The notes: a model not told the origin generated them from the sequence alone. A stretch of DNA of 64,000 bases from Paenibacillus polymyxa (GCF_015710975.1 NZ_CP049783.1:1919501-1983500), one strand, 5' to 3'. Shown: positions 1 to 9,243, counted from the first letter of the stretch. Translations and numbers: made by a program.

Positions 1-1
1 G

Positions 2-226
2 ATGATGTCGTTCCTATCCAACGCCTTCGTGCCTATTGATACGTTGCCCCATTTTTTGCAGAGCGTAGCTGAACATAATCCTATTACTTATTTGGTCACG
101 GCTTTTAAAGATTTAGCCAATCATGGACAGTTCACTTCAAGCGCATCAATGACCATCTTTATCGGCATACTCCTTGTTATGATTGTCGCTCCAATTACAG
201 TTAAAATATATAATAGAAAAATTTAG
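2..226 (+). CDS. ABC-2 type transporter permease, C-terminal end (cut by window edge)
   Basis: The 74 visible residues are the tail of an integral membrane protein. A hydrophobic segment runs into 'FVPIDTLP', then a polar loop with 'HNPITYLV', then a last membrane helix (about residues 50-66) and a short basic end. This is the usual end of DrrB-type ABC-2 permeases, which export drugs, lipids or glycans with a separate ATPase. The true start and the ATPase gene must lie upstream, so the first Met in view is internal. A strong terminator follows 11 bases after the stop, so this is the last gene of its operon. Substrate cannot be told. Confidence 0.75.
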   Translation: MMSFLSNAFVPIDTLPHFLQSVAEHNPITYLVTAFKDLANHGQFTSSASMTIFIGILLVMIVAPITVKIYNRKI

Positions 227-237
227 TTAAAGTAAAG

Positions 238-264
238 AAGGACAGGGGCGACCGCCCTGTCCTT
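238..264 (+). terminator. Rho-independent terminator after the ABC permease
   Basis: AAGGACAGGG pairs with CCCTGTCCTT over a 7-base loop and is followed by TTTCTTC. It closes the permease operon. Confidence 0.8.
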
Positions 265-285
265 TCTTCATAGATGAGGGAGGCT

Positions 286-383
286 AAGGATGGCCCTGAA
301 ACTTTCATTACCTATAGCTCGGAGAACCGAAATACAACGGCTTTTTTTTTCGCCGTTAGAGTGATAAGGTGAACCGTATCACA
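286..383 (+). repeat. Terminator-linked repeat, two adjacent degenerate copies
   Basis: Copy 1 (about 288-330) reads GGATGGCC ... GGAGAACCG. Copy 2 (351-383) reads GCCGTTAGA, then GGTGAACCGTATCA. The same two blocks recur near 2231, 5444, 9244 and 20871 (see findings). After copy 2 comes a hairpin with arms ACCTCTTCGAA and TTCGGAGAGG, ending in CTTTGCT, much like the hairpin at 5496-5524. Nothing else is apparent between the permease and the SDR gene. Confidence 0.45.
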
Positions 384-529
384 AGTAGGGCTAAATCTAT
401 AGTTACAACAAGGGACCTCTTCGAAAAAAAATTCGGAGAGGCTCTTTGCTAAAATAGAAAGCCGGTTGGTTATCGGATATATATTCTGCTAAGTGATGTA
501 GATGTCCGTTCCAGTCCAATTGCAACGGC

Positions 530-1357
530 TTATTGCATAGGGTTGCCTTGCGCTGCATTCGAGACAGTCTCCCAGGCTTCCCAGGTGGCTAGACGGTCAG
601 CATAGATGCCGCGTGCTATAGGCAGGACTTCCGAGCCGAGCACAAATCGTAGTGGGGGTTCCGCTGCGTCCACGATCTTGAGAACGGCTTCTGCAGTCGA
701 TTGAGGGTTGCCGCGTTTCTCGGTTGATAGATGCGTGAACACCTGCTTCCGTACATCGGCATAGACGTCCATTTCCGGTACACGCCTACCTGAAGCGCCA
801 AACTCAGTCGCATAGGCACCGGGTTCAAGCAGTGTCACCTTAATCCCAAAGTCCTTGACCTCTTGCACCAGGCTTTCGTGGAGTCCTTCGACCGCCCATT
901 TGGAGGAGCAATAGAAGCCGATGAGCGGTCTTGCCTCGATCCCAAGGGAGCTTGAAACGCTGAGCAAATGGCCGTTGCCCTGCTTCCTCAGTAGTGGCAA
1001 GGCAGCTTGGATGACTCGAAGATAACCAAAATAGTTCGCATCAAACAGAGCGCGGACATCGGCTTCGCTTGCCTCCTCGATCATTCCGACCAAAGTATAA
1101 CCGGCATTGTTGAGGACAACGTCCAGCTTGCCGAAATGGGCATGAGCCCGCTGAACGACCTGGCGGACCTGCTCAGCATCCGTTACGTCGAGTGTCATGG
1201 GAAGAGCGAGATCTCCGAAACGTTCCTTCAAATCGGCAACGTCCTCCAATTTGCGGGCGGTAGCTGCAACTTTATCGCCACGCGTGAGCGCGGCTTCTGC
1301 CCATATGCGTCCTAAACCGCGAGAGGCCCCCGTGATAAACCAGACCTTTTTATCCAT
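530..1357 (-). CDS. Short-chain dehydrogenase/reductase (classical SDR)
   Basis: This 275-residue NAD(P)-dependent oxidoreductase has the classical SDR signature: TGASRGLG at residues 9-16 (cofactor loop), NNAG at 83-86, a Ser-rich strand at 133-137, and the catalytic pair Tyr149/Lys153 in YCSSK. Arg13 in the glycine loop and Arg36 after the second strand suggest NADP(H). The substrate cannot be read from sequence. It is transcribed away from a TetR gene 115 bases off, with a good promoter in the gap, so the TetR protein is its likely repressor. AGGAGGAG lies 5 bases before the ATG. Confidence 0.9.
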   Translation of the reverse strand: MDKKVWFITGASRGLGRIWAEAALTRGDKVAATARKLEDVADLKERFGDLALPMTLDVTDAEQVRQVVQRAHAHFGKLDVVLNNAGYTLVGMIEEASEADVRALFDANYFGYLRVIQAALPLLRKQGNGHLLSVSSSLGIEARPLIGFYCSSKWAVEGLHESLVQEVKDFGIKVTLLEPGAYATEFGASGRRVPEMDVYADVRKQVFTHLSTEKRGNPQSTAEAVLKIVDAAEPPLRFVLGSEVLPIARGIYADRLATWEAWETVSNAAQGNPMQ

Positions 1358-1402
1358 GGTATACTCCTCCTTTAAATTCCCTGTTCTGTGTGGGATACTT
1401 AA

Positions 1403-1431
1403 ATTAAAGCATCACAATACGATACCGTCAA
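1403..1431 (-). promoter_or_regulatory. Sigma-A-type promoter of the SDR gene
   Basis: On the minus strand TTGACG (1431-1426) and TTTAAT (1408-1403) are 17 bases apart and point at the SDR gene. The gap to the TetR gene also holds short symmetric stretches, but I cannot define the operator. Confidence 0.65.
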
Positions 1432-1472
1432 GTTCCGAAACTAATTAGTGCCGAAAAGGAAGGTTAAATGTA

Positions 1473-2141
1473 ATGAATAAAATGAAAAGTAGAGAGTCAA
1501 TCGGGTCTAAATTAGCTGACGAAGTAGCGGAAAAGCCAGAGAAAACATTAGGCCGGAAACGAGATCACACGCGGGATGCTAAAATCCTGGAAGCGACAAT
1601 CGACATCCTCGCCGAAGCCGGTTTCGATGGAATGACAATGGACATGGTCGCAGCTAGAGCGAAGGCCGGAAAGGCGACGGTGTATCGCCGCTGGTCCTCC
1701 AAGACAGAGTTAGTCCGAGATGCCTTAACCTGGATGAATCGAAATCATCTTGAGCTTCACCTCTTGCCCGATACGGGAACGTTGCGCGATGATCTGCTTG
1801 CGCTATTGAAGCCGCAATCGCTCGAAGAAGGTGAACGCAAACTTCGAGTACTCGCAGGCCTGGGCTCCTTTTTTTCGCAGAATCGGGAATCAATTAACGG
1901 AGAAATTTTCGAACCGTGGGCTGTAGTGAATCGTGAGCTCATGCAGCGGGCCGTCGGCCGCGGTGAAATCTCCACCCGTGCGGACATTGAAATGGCCTGC
2001 CAGGTTATTACTTCAATGGCTTCTTATCGCGGACTCGTACAGCGCAAAACATTCGACAAGCTTTTCTACACTTCGCTAATCGACGGCGTTCTACTCCCTG
2101 CCCTCAAAAATCCGTTAACATCTCCAAATGAAACGGAATAA
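1473..2141 (+). CDS. TetR/AcrR-family repressor
   Basis: The protein has 222 residues. After a polar, basic N-terminal extension of about 28 residues, an HTH region covers roughly residues 30-76: 'AKILEATIDILAEAGFDG', then MDMVAARAKAGKATVYRRW as the recognition helix region. The rest is a helical ligand-binding domain with no recognisable ligand motif. The gene is divergent from the SDR, the usual layout for a repressor that controls its neighbour and itself and is released by a small molecule. The RBS AAGGAAGG lies 9 bases before the ATG. The 3' end is followed by about 280 bases with no intact gene. Confidence 0.88.
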   Translation: MNKMKSRESIGSKLADEVAEKPEKTLGRKRDHTRDAKILEATIDILAEAGFDGMTMDMVAARAKAGKATVYRRWSSKTELVRDALTWMNRNHLELHLLPDTGTLRDDLLALLKPQSLEEGERKLRVLAGLGSFFSQNRESINGEIFEPWAVVNRELMQRAVGRGEISTRADIEMACQVITSMASYRGLVQRKTFDKLFYTSLIDGVLLPALKNPLTSPNETE

Positions 2142-2197
2142 GGAAGGCGGCCTTTTGCCTGCAGAAAGAAGAGCCCCCACGAATGGGACATGATAAA

Positions 2198-2260
2198 AGG
2201 GCCATCCAGCAAAGGATGACCTTAAAACTTGCCGTTACAGACAGCGCAGAGAACCGCACC
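2198..2260 (+). repeat. Terminator-linked repeat copy
   Basis: A small hairpin (GGCCATCC / GGATGACC) is followed by CCTTAAAACTTGCCGTTA and, 14 bases on, AGAACCGCAC. This matches the order of hairpin, GCCGTTA and GAACCGTA in the other copies. The rest of 2142-2421 shows no gene. Confidence 0.4.
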
Positions 2261-2421
2261 CATAAGCATCCAGATTATCGGAAAGCGAAGCAGCCTCTCT
2301 ATGTTTTTGGACCTTACTTTCCTCATGTCCTTCATCAGCTCCTATAACGTTTGGTAGCTATGAGTTTATGCTGGAAAAGTCATAAAGAGATAGTGTTCTT
2401 TGGTCATGACATGGTTTATGG

Positions 2422-2781
2422 TTACTTGTGATCCAATATGCCCGAATCCCGGGCTATGCGGGCAGCTTCTCGCCTTCCCTTGACCTGAAGCTTCGAGTAA
2501 GTCGATGAGATGTAATTCTTAACAGTCCCTTCACTAAGAAAAAGCGCCTCAGCAATGTCTTGATTGCGCAGGCCGGAAGCCAGCTTATGCAGCACCTCAA
2601 GTTCACGGGCGCTGAGCCCGTACTCATTACTTTTTACGGTGGAGGTATTGTTCATGCTCATGCTTTTAATCATTTTGCCCGCCATCTCTTGCGTTATTAA
2701 GGTGCCTCCGGCATGAACTACGCGTATGCCTGCAGCCAGATCCTTGGGATGGATGGCCTTGAGCCATAGCCAACCATATTT
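2422..2781 (-). pseudogene. LuxR/NarL-type response regulator, 5'-deleted remnant
   Basis: The reading frame encodes the end of a receiver domain (LKAIHPKDLAAGIRVVHAGG) and a full LuxR-type HTH: GLSARELEVLHKLASGLRNQ, then SEGTVKNYISSTYSKL. It runs open upstream of its first ATG (2685) to a stop at 2782-2784, so the phosphorylated Asp, the dimer face and the start are gone. An intact regulator has about 210-220 residues; about 119 remain. No partner histidine kinase is nearby. An 87-residue DNA-binding fragment could still be made from the internal ATG, but no good RBS is seen. Confidence 0.75.
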
Positions 2782-2834
2782 TTAAAAGCATATTTTGATT
2801 CTAGACACAATCGGGTTTCCCTTTTAAAGCGAAC

Positions 2835-3437
2835 CTAAATCCCTTCTAGAATCTCTTCCGTTGTGCGAATCCGGCCAATCCTCGGAAAAATAACATCCCG
2901 TACATGCTCATGTTCGGCCTTGGTGAACCCGGTCATGGCGTCAATTGCAAAAATAAGTTGATAGCCGTGCTGAAATGCCTCTCTTGCGGTTGTATCGACT
3001 CCGATACCTGAGGATATACCGCATAAAACGATCGTATCAATATTTCGGCGGCGCAGCTGCAGGTCAAGGTCTGTTCCATGGAAAGCCCCCCATTGTTTTT
3101 TGGAGATGATATGGTCTGTCTCGGTCACTCCGAGCTCGGGAACAAATTCATCCCAGCCCTCTATCAGGTTCAATCTAGGTACCGTGATATCGAGCTTGGG
3201 AGAAGGTATATCCTTGAAGTCTTTACTGGATACGTGTACAAGATTCACAAAAGCCCCCTTGGTACGAAAAAGATTGGCCAGCTTAGCTGAATTTGCAATG
3301 ACCATCTCGGCAGAATAAGGAGCATACTGACTGCCAATCCATTTTTGGAGGTCAATTACGACCAGAGAAGTCTTGTTCCAATCCAATAACGGTGCTCGTT
3401 CCCCACCCTTCAAATGATTGCCATTTAGTTGGTTCAT
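2835..3437 (-). CDS. Isochorismatase-like family protein (usual nucleophile Cys missing)
   Basis: The 200-residue protein has the isochorismatase fold pattern: Asp29 in VVIDLQ, Lys113 in ISKKQWGAF, and the block CGISSGIGVDTTAREAF at about residues 139-155. In the cysteine hydrolases of this family that block reads like GVxTxxCVxxTA. Here the Cys position is Gly146, as in isochorismatase proper and some uncharacterised members. The true reaction is therefore open: a hydrolase of amides or vinyl ethers, or something else. The gene is divergent from an XRE/MmyB regulator 141 bases away, probably its controller. The start has an AGGAGG-type RBS. Confidence 0.85.
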   Translation of the reverse strand: MNQLNGNHLKGGERAPLLDWNKTSLVVIDLQKWIGSQYAPYSAEMVIANSAKLANLFRTKGAFVNLVHVSSKDFKDIPSPKLDITVPRLNLIEGWDEFVPELGVTETDHIISKKQWGAFHGTDLDLQLRRRNIDTIVLCGISSGIGVDTTAREAFQHGYQLIFAIDAMTGFTKAEHEHVRDVIFPRIGRIRTTEEILEGI

Positions 3438-3526
3438 ATAGAATCTCCTCCTAACCTTATCTTGTAATAAAATATGACTACATCAGTATATAATCGATGA
3501 TATAGAATAACGAGAGAAGGAATTAA

Positions 3527-3546
3527 CCTAGGAGTGTTACTCCCAG
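3527..3546. promoter_or_regulatory. Inverted repeat between isochorismatase-like gene and XRE regulator
   Basis: GGAGT-GTT-ACTCC with partly symmetric flanks (CTA/CAG) lies just upstream of the XRE gene. It is a candidate operator for that regulator. Confidence 0.35.
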
Positions 3547-3578
3547 AATACAAAGAAATACTGGAGGGATGAGATGAA

Positions 3579-4421
3579 ATGCAGGAGGAACGCGAAAAGA
3601 CCGGAGAATTAGCTGAATTTCTCCGTACCCGACGGGCCCGTCTGACTCCGGAGCAGGTAGGTTTGCCTTCCGGTGAAAGACGGCGGACACCTGGTCTTAG
3701 AAGGGCAGAGGTTGCCATACTCGCTGGTATCAGTGTGGATTGGTATACATGGCTGGAGCAGGGGAGAGACATTCAGGTATCCATCCAGGTGCTTGATAGC
3801 TTGTCCCGTGCGCTGCGAATGAACGACATTGAGCGAAAACATCTCTTCTTGCTCGCTGCAGGACACTTACCCCCGAGTAATCAAGCGCCACAGAACAAGG
3901 TAAGCCGGCTACTACAGGATTTTTTGGACAGACAGGGGGAAAGCCCTGCCTTTGTGGTAAATTCAAGGTGGGATGTCGTAGCCTGGAACCAGGCCGCGAT
4001 TCTCGTTTTTGGAGATTACGAAGCAATGTCGGCAAGAGATAGAAATTCGATATGGCGCCTATTCACTACGAATAATGCGAAGCGGATGCTGGGTGACAGT
4101 TGGGAAGCGAACGCCAAACATCGGTTAGCCCAGTTTCGGGCCAACTATGCAAATACAGTCGGGGATCCTTGGTGGGGAGAGTTTATTGAGGACCTGCACC
4201 AGCAAAGTAAGGAGTTCCGGGAATGGTGGCCGTTGCATCAAGTTATAAATGTGCCGGAAGGCGAAAAGCTGCTTAATCATCCTGTTGTCGGTTCCCTTCG
4301 TTTTGGTCATCTTTCCTTTCAGGCTATGGACTCCGTTGACCTCCAGGTTACAGTAAATATTCCTTTGGATAACCCAACAATTGAAAGAATGAGAAAACTT
4401 CTTTCTGCGGTTACTCGATAA
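3579..4421 (+). CDS. XRE-family regulator with MmyB-like ligand domain
   Basis: The 280-residue protein begins with a Cro/C1 HTH (about residues 10-85) carrying the family pattern 'RRTPGLRRAEVAILAGISVD' and 'YTWLEQGRDIQVS'. The C-terminal two thirds match the MmyB-like PAS-fold domain: VNSRWDVVAWNQAA near 127-140 and GDPWWGEFIEDL near 196-207. Such proteins usually control one adjacent enzyme gene. Here the divergent isochorismatase-like gene is the obvious target. The RBS GGAGGG lies about 10 bases before the ATG. Confidence 0.88.
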   Translation: MQEEREKTGELAEFLRTRRARLTPEQVGLPSGERRRTPGLRRAEVAILAGISVDWYTWLEQGRDIQVSIQVLDSLSRALRMNDIERKHLFLLAAGHLPPSNQAPQNKVSRLLQDFLDRQGESPAFVVNSRWDVVAWNQAAILVFGDYEAMSARDRNSIWRLFTTNNAKRMLGDSWEANAKHRLAQFRANYANTVGDPWWGEFIEDLHQQSKEFREWWPLHQVINVPEGEKLLNHPVVGSLRFGHLSFQAMDSVDLQVTVNIPLDNPTIERMRKLLSAVTR

Positions 4422-4522
4422 TTCAGCATTTGCCACGTCCGCTGAAGTTATTCCATTTTGTTATGACCAGGTTAACTTCAATCTCCTCGTTCTCCACAGC
4501 CATAAATGAAATTCTCCTTAGG

Positions 4523-5211
4523 CTAGTGATGAACAGGGGGCAAGTTTGTAAGATCGCTATCCATATATTTTGTAATAGATACACGATGCAGATCGTCAAC
4601 TGTCGCTAGAAAGACTTCATTGATTTGAATTTGCTGTGCCGCTAATTGGGCATTAACCCAAAGTTCGTTTATTCCAAGTTCGTGGAGGATTCGTTTCTCG
4701 ATTTTCCCTTCCCGAACAATGGGATAAGATATGGTGGAGGAGCTTGAACGATTGGCCTTTTCGAGAATGCTCAATTTTCCATTTGCCTCAATGACTGCAA
4801 TTTCTACGCGAGTGACATCAAAAATCTTTTCCTCTCTTAACATTTGCAGGATGTTATCTATGGAATATTTCGTTTTTCTAATGTTTTTAGCTATGAACTT
4901 ACCTTTAGATATAACGATGATAGGCTCGAACGTTATCAATTTACCGAACCAACGAAATTTAAGTACCCCAACTGAGAAAATCTTTTGAACGATCCCGATA
5001 CTAACGATAGCGAAGGCTGTTGGGATGTGGCGAATATCAGGGTCGGCTATATCTGCTCCAACAAGAGCTCCCAAAATTAAAATAACTAAAAAATCAAAAA
5101 CAGGAAGTTCCCAATGGCTTTTCTCCCCATAAATAGAGTGACAAACAACATGAGCGGGATCATGGTAATGATTCTCCCTGCGACCAGCCCCAAACCTCTA
5201 ATTATTTCCAT
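4523..5211 (-). pseudogene. DUF421 (YetF-type) membrane protein, broken by a one-base deletion
   Basis: Translation from the ATG at 5211 gives MEIIRGLGLVAGRI, a membrane helix and FMGRKAIG, then hits a stop. Adding one G to the GGG run at 5110-5112 (minus strand) restores AIGELPVFDFLVILILGALV and joins the long downstream frame (ADIADPDIRHIPTAF ... PPVHH). The repaired protein would have about 229 residues, the normal size for DUF421: N-terminal helices plus a soluble YetF domain. Either the gene is newly dead or the sequence lost a base. The downstream frame alone could only start at a TTG inside a helix. Confidence 0.85.
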
Positions 5212-5443
5212 TTTGGCAGGTGGCCTTTCTTTAGCGGGATGGAATAATGAACGAACATCGTCATGTTAGTATGATTCCAATTTGTAAAAAAAATGCAAGT
5301 GGGTGAGTTGGGGATATGGCTAAAATCGTCAGCGCATGGACCTATCCGAATGTAACGGTCGTCTCATCGTTCGGATTAATGACTCCAGGATTACTCTAAA
5401 GTGGTTGTTTAAGTGAGACACTGTAAACAGACCCTTTTTATTT

Positions 5444-5530
5444 GCCGTTAGATCCGATACGGTGAACCGTAACAGCACACCATTTTTTAACCGTTGACCC
5501 TTCTGCAATCCATGCAGAAGGGTCCTTTGC
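5444..5530 (+). repeat. Terminator-linked repeat copy with perfect hairpin
   Basis: GCCGTTAGATCCGATACGG is followed by TGAACCGTAACA and then by a perfect 12-base-pair hairpin (GACCCTTCTGCA, 5496-5507; TGCAGAAGGGTC, 5513-5524) ending in CTTTGCT. It shares both halves with the copy at 351-450. Confidence 0.5.
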
Positions 5531-5776
5531 TGTCAAAATGAAGCGAAGGATGAAGGGGCAGAGTATTTCGATTGTGATTTAAAAATTAAGCATTCCCTCT
5601 CTAGGAAAAATGGGGTTTGGAAACGTAATCCCATGTGTGACTCTTGGTTTCTAACAATTTCACGATTTCGTCATAACTCTGCTGTATAGAAAGGTGTTTA
5701 GCAAACCATGTCGAATATTATTTGTCGAATATTATTTTATATTACCTCGAGAGGGACTAGATGGGAGTGAGGCATA
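5531..5776. other. Intergenic stretch before the chemoreceptor gene
   Basis: Together with 5212-5443 this leaves over 500 bases without a gene. I see only AT-rich promoter-like sequence close to the chemoreceptor start and a short direct repeat (GTCGAATATTA twice near 5709-5735). Confidence 0.4.
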
Positions 5777-7516
5777 ATGAGAGGTAGGAAGTTCACGATG
5801 ACGATCAGGAACAAGGTAATTCTAACGATCGTCGTTACTGTAATCACTAGCCTTGTGATCGGAGGCGTTGGGATTTACAATCTGAAGCGGGTACAATCCT
5901 CGCTTGAGGAGAGCCTTAGTGTTAGGGCGGAAGTCATTGATCTCATTCGTACAGCAGATATCGACCTATATCAGATGCTGTTGGCAGAACGATCGCTGTT
6001 CAGTTATGAACCAGGATCGGAGCAATTTTCGAAACAACTGGAGGATTACGAAAAACAAAAGGAGTCAGCAAAGAAGAAACTTAATAAGTATAAGTCATTT
6101 GGAACAATTTTTGATAATGAGGAAAAGTTGATTCAAGACTACGAAGCAACGGTTGAAGCGTATGAATTGGTCTCCAAGAAAGTGATTGACGGATTATCGT
6201 CAAAGGATTCAACTGTGCGTGAAAGGGCGAATCTTCTTTCTTATCAGGAGGGCAGCGAAAAGTTTGACCAGATGGAAGACGCTTTGGATCACATAGGCGA
6301 TCTGTACTACGATGATAACCAAATCATGTTGGACAGCACACAAAAACAATATAGCTTCCTGCGATTGATCAGTATCCTTTTAACATTGGCAGGCTTGATC
6401 GCTTCATCGTTGCTTGGTTATTTGATTATCCGATCCATCCATCATCCAATCCGTTATTTGCGTGGACGTGTGCGAGAGATTGCGGAGGGCAATCTGGCCG
6501 TCGATATACGTACCTTCTCCCAGGATGAGCTCGGGCAATTAACCGCTGATTTTAATATAATGGTATCTCGTATGAAAGAACTCATTTCGACAGTAAGCCA
6601 ATCGATTGGCCGTGTAAATACTTCCGCTCATGAACTTACCTTTATCGCGGAACAAACAACGGCAACCGGCGAGGAAATGACGTCAGGCATTAATGAAATT
6701 GCAGTTGGTGCTTCCGAGCAAGCGTCCTTGACAGAGGCAACGAGCCGTGAAACGATGGCGCTTTCAGACACGATTGAAAAGGTAAATGTAAGGAATAAAA
6801 AAATGACCAGCTTGTCTTCGGAGGCTGAAATCGTCTTAAGAGGTGGCATGGATAAAGTAAAGAGGTTACAGGATCACAATCTCCAAACGACAGAAGCAAA
6901 CCAATTAGTCGTACAACATATTGAAGGCCTGGCAGAACAGATGCTTACGATTTCCACAATCGTACAAACGATTAATGAAGTATCTGAGCAAACGAAGCTC
7001 CTCGCATTAAATGCGAGCATAGAAGCGGCGCGTGCCGGCGATTCCGGAAAAGGATTTGCAGTCGTCGCTACAGAGATTCGCAAGCTGTCGACCATGACTT
7101 ATGAATCAACAGAGAGAATTAACACAACTATTGCACGCCTCAAGGCAGAAGTTTCTCAAACGTTGCAGGTCATGAATCAAACAGAGGTGATTATCTCTGA
7201 ACAATCTCTTATTGTTCAGGAGTCGGGAACGGTATTTGAATCGATTATGGATATGCTAAAGGAAATCATCAGTTCGATTCAAGAGATGGATGGGGATATA
7301 GGGCAGATGAATGTTAGCAGGGAACAGGTCATCTCATCCATTATCAAGATATCCGATGTAGCTCGAGACGCAGCTTCTGCCACAGAAGAGATAAGTTCGG
7401 CTTCTAACGATCAGAGTCAAGCGTATTCCCATCTGTATAGTGCAGCTGAACAATTGAAACAATCAAGCCAACAAGTGAGCGAAATGATTAGCAGATTTCG
7501 AATTGTACAAGAATAA
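5777..7516 (+). CDS. Methyl-accepting chemotaxis protein
   Basis: A 579-residue transmembrane chemoreceptor. TM1 is at about residues 13-33. A helical extracytoplasmic sensor follows (about 34-190), probably a four-helix bundle. TM2 is at about 195-218, then a HAMP domain ([18 protein letters not shown] on), and a long coiled-coil signalling domain with its conserved tip near 400-430 ([20 protein letters not shown]). It would signal to CheA/CheW. The ligand cannot be told. No other chemotaxis gene is near, as is usual for dispersed receptors. GGAGTGAGG precedes the chosen ATG; an alternative ATG at 5798 also has an AGGTAGGAAG box. Confidence 0.92.
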   Translation: MRGRKFTMTIRNKVILTIVVTVITSLVIGGVGIYNLKRVQSSLEESLSVRAEVIDLIRTADIDLYQMLLAERSLFSYEPGSEQFSKQLEDYEKQKESAKKKLNKYKSFGTIFDNEEKLIQDYEATVEAYELVSKKVIDGLSSKDSTVRERANLLSYQEGSEKFDQMEDALDHIGDLYYDDNQIMLDSTQKQYSFLRLISILLTLAGLIASSLLGYLIIRSIHHPIRYLRGRVREIAEGNLAVDIRTFSQDELGQLTADFNIMVSRMKELISTVSQSIGRVNTSAHELTFIAEQTTATGEEMTSGINEIAVGASEQASLTEATSRETMALSDTIEKVNVRNKKMTSLSSEAEIVLRGGMDKVKRLQDHNLQTTEANQLVVQHIEGLAEQMLTISTIVQTINEVSEQTKLLALNASIEAARAGDSGKGFAVVATEIRKLSTMTYESTERINTTIARLKAEVSQTLQVMNQTEVIISEQSLIVQESGTVFESIMDMLKEIISSIQEMDGDIGQMNVSREQVISSIIKISDVARDAASATEEISSASNDQSQAYSHLYSAAEQLKQSSQQVSEMISRFRIVQE

Positions 7517-7532
7517 TTCGTACTGAGAATAA

Positions 7533-7568
7533 GAAAAGGAGCTATCCCACTAGGGATGGCTCCTTTTC
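7533..7568 (+). terminator. Terminator after the chemoreceptor gene
   Basis: AAAAGGAGCTATCCC pairs with GGGATGGCTCCTTTT over a 4-base loop. The sequence just after it (CTCGTTGCTG ... GCGTATCG) is a weak relative of the terminator-linked repeat. The rest of the gap to 7791 shows no gene. Confidence 0.8.
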
Positions 7569-7791
7569 TGCCCTCGTTGCTGAAAAGCGTGCGTATCGTC
7601 TCACCTCTAGGTGTAACCCCTCAGACGCAAAGCGAATCGGCAACTTAGATAAATGACCATGTCTTAGTTCATATGGTTTGAACTATTTTACGATTCACAC
7701 TGGGTGTGTGCCGTTACTAGGCCAGGTGTCTCTACATAGAAATAAGCTGAAGAGAAAGGCTTATGTCATGAACGGGGATGGTGTAAAGTAG

Positions 7792-9171
7792 ATGGCACAA
7801 AAGTTGCAAAAGAAAAGTACGCGATTAACCGGAAGGATCGTAATTCCGGGGAATCCGTCATACAATATGGCCAGAATGGAGTTCAATAGGCGTTTTTCCA
7901 AATTTCCAAGGGTCATTGTTTTTTGCCAACGAACTCAGGATGTGATCAACGCAGTCAAATGGGCTCGTGAGCGGGGCATACGGCTGCGAGTGCGCAGCGG
8001 ACGGCATAGCTACGAAGGCTTCTCAACTGTAAATGGCGGTATTATTATCGATGTGAGCGAGATGAATAAGGTTACAGTTGATCGAAAAAATGGAGTGGCC
8101 ATTGTCCAAACAGGAAATCCACTTGCCCGTGTGTACAAGAAGCTGTGGAATAAGCGTGTGGCCATTCCGGCGGGGACTGCACCCGATGTAGGCGTAGCTG
8201 GGCTCACCCTGGGAGGAGGCATTGGACTTCTTTCCCGCAAATATGGACTTACGTGCGATAACTTGAAACAAGTGAAGATGGTCGTAGCTTCGGGGCGGTA
8301 TGGGGCAAAGACGATTGTGGCAAACAGCAAGAAACATTCCGATCTGTTGTGGGCATCGCGAGGCGGAGGGGGAGGGAACTTTGGTGTTGCTACCGAGTTT
8401 ACATTTCGAATTAGACCGATTTCGAAGGTTTCTATATACAGTATTACGTGGAAATGGAGCGATCTTGAGAAGGTATTACCGGCTTGGCAACGCTGGGCCC
8501 CATCGGTCACAAACCGCTTAACCTCAACCATTGAGGTGGCTGCCAAGCAGGTGGGATCCATTGTATCTACCGGGCAATTGCTTGGCGGTGCAGAGGAGCT
8601 GCGTCGATTGATTAGACCGCTCTTGCGAGCAGGCACCCCGGTGAAGGTGATGGTGAAGACAGTACCTTTTATTGAAGCAACCCATTTTTTTGCCGAATCG
8701 GACCTGAATTTGGAACCAAAGTTTAAAATAACTGGGGCCTACGGGTTCCAACCTTTACCGCCTGAAGGAGTACGAATTATACGCGACTTTTTAGCTCAAG
8801 CACCCAACAGGCATTCTAGCGTGTGGAGTCAGAGCTTAGGCGGTGCAAGAAGCGCGGTGAGTCGAGTATCGCCTACTGCAACGGCCTATCCTCATCGGAA
8901 GGCTGAGACAATCTACGAACTGTCAGCCCGTTGGAGAAATAGTGGGGAGCAGGAGCGGAATATTCAGTGGGTGGAAAGGTTCCGTAAAGCGTTACGTCCC
9001 TTTGTTAAAGGGAATTATGTGAATTTTCCCGATCTGCAGATTAAGAACTGGCCCAAGGCGTATTATGGCGTGAACTTTGGCAGATTGAAGCAAGTGAAAC
9101 GAAAGTACGACCCTCATAATGTATTTCATTTTGCTCAGAGCATTCCAGTGGGTAAACAGGACAGAAAATGA
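7792..9171 (+). CDS. FAD-binding oxidoreductase, berberine-bridge-enzyme type
   Basis: The 459-residue protein has an FAD-binding PCMH domain followed by the BBE C-terminal motif (KYDPHNVFHFAQSIPV near the end). His72 in RSGRHSYEGF is the usual site of covalent FAD attachment. The second attachment Cys of bicovalent members (GxCPxVG) is Ala130 here (GTAPDVGVAG), so one covalent bond is expected. Such enzymes oxidise sugars or secondary-metabolite alcohols with O2. Bacillus relatives as I recall them include YgaK and the spore-coat protein CotQ. There is no signal peptide. The RBS is weak (GGGGATGG, about 10 bases upstream). It is flanked by terminators, so a single-gene unit. Confidence 0.88.
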   Translation: MAQKLQKKSTRLTGRIVIPGNPSYNMARMEFNRRFSKFPRVIVFCQRTQDVINAVKWARERGIRLRVRSGRHSYEGFSTVNGGIIIDVSEMNKVTVDRKNGVAIVQTGNPLARVYKKLWNKRVAIPAGTAPDVGVAGLTLGGGIGLLSRKYGLTCDNLKQVKMVVASGRYGAKTIVANSKKHSDLLWASRGGGGGNFGVATEFTFRIRPISKVSIYSITWKWSDLEKVLPAWQRWAPSVTNRLTSTIEVAAKQVGSIVSTGQLLGGAEELRRLIRPLLRAGTPVKVMVKTVPFIEATHFFAESDLNLEPKFKITGAYGFQPLPPEGVRIIRDFLAQAPNRHSSVWSQSLGGARSAVSRVSPTATAYPHRKAETIYELSARWRNSGEQERNIQWVERFRKALRPFVKGNYVNFPDLQIKNWPKAYYGVNFGRLKQVKRKYDPHNVFHFAQSIPVGKQDRK

Positions 9172-9198
9172 CAATACGTACACCAGACGAGTTAAAAC

Positions 9199-9223
9199 AA
9201 GGAGCTGACGGCGGCAGCTCCTT
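9199..9223 (+). terminator. Terminator after the FAD oxidase gene
   Basis: AAGGAGCTG / CAGCTCCTT, 9 base pairs with a 7-base loop and a short TTTA tail. Confidence 0.7.
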
Positions 9224-9243
9224 TAGTAATTTCGCTGATAGCG

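Noticed and set aside
8010..8636. Long antisense ORF of 208 codons inside the FAD oxidase gene.
   Set aside because: It lies wholly within a clear BBE-type coding gene on the other strand, has no RBS, and its product shows no protein-like pattern.
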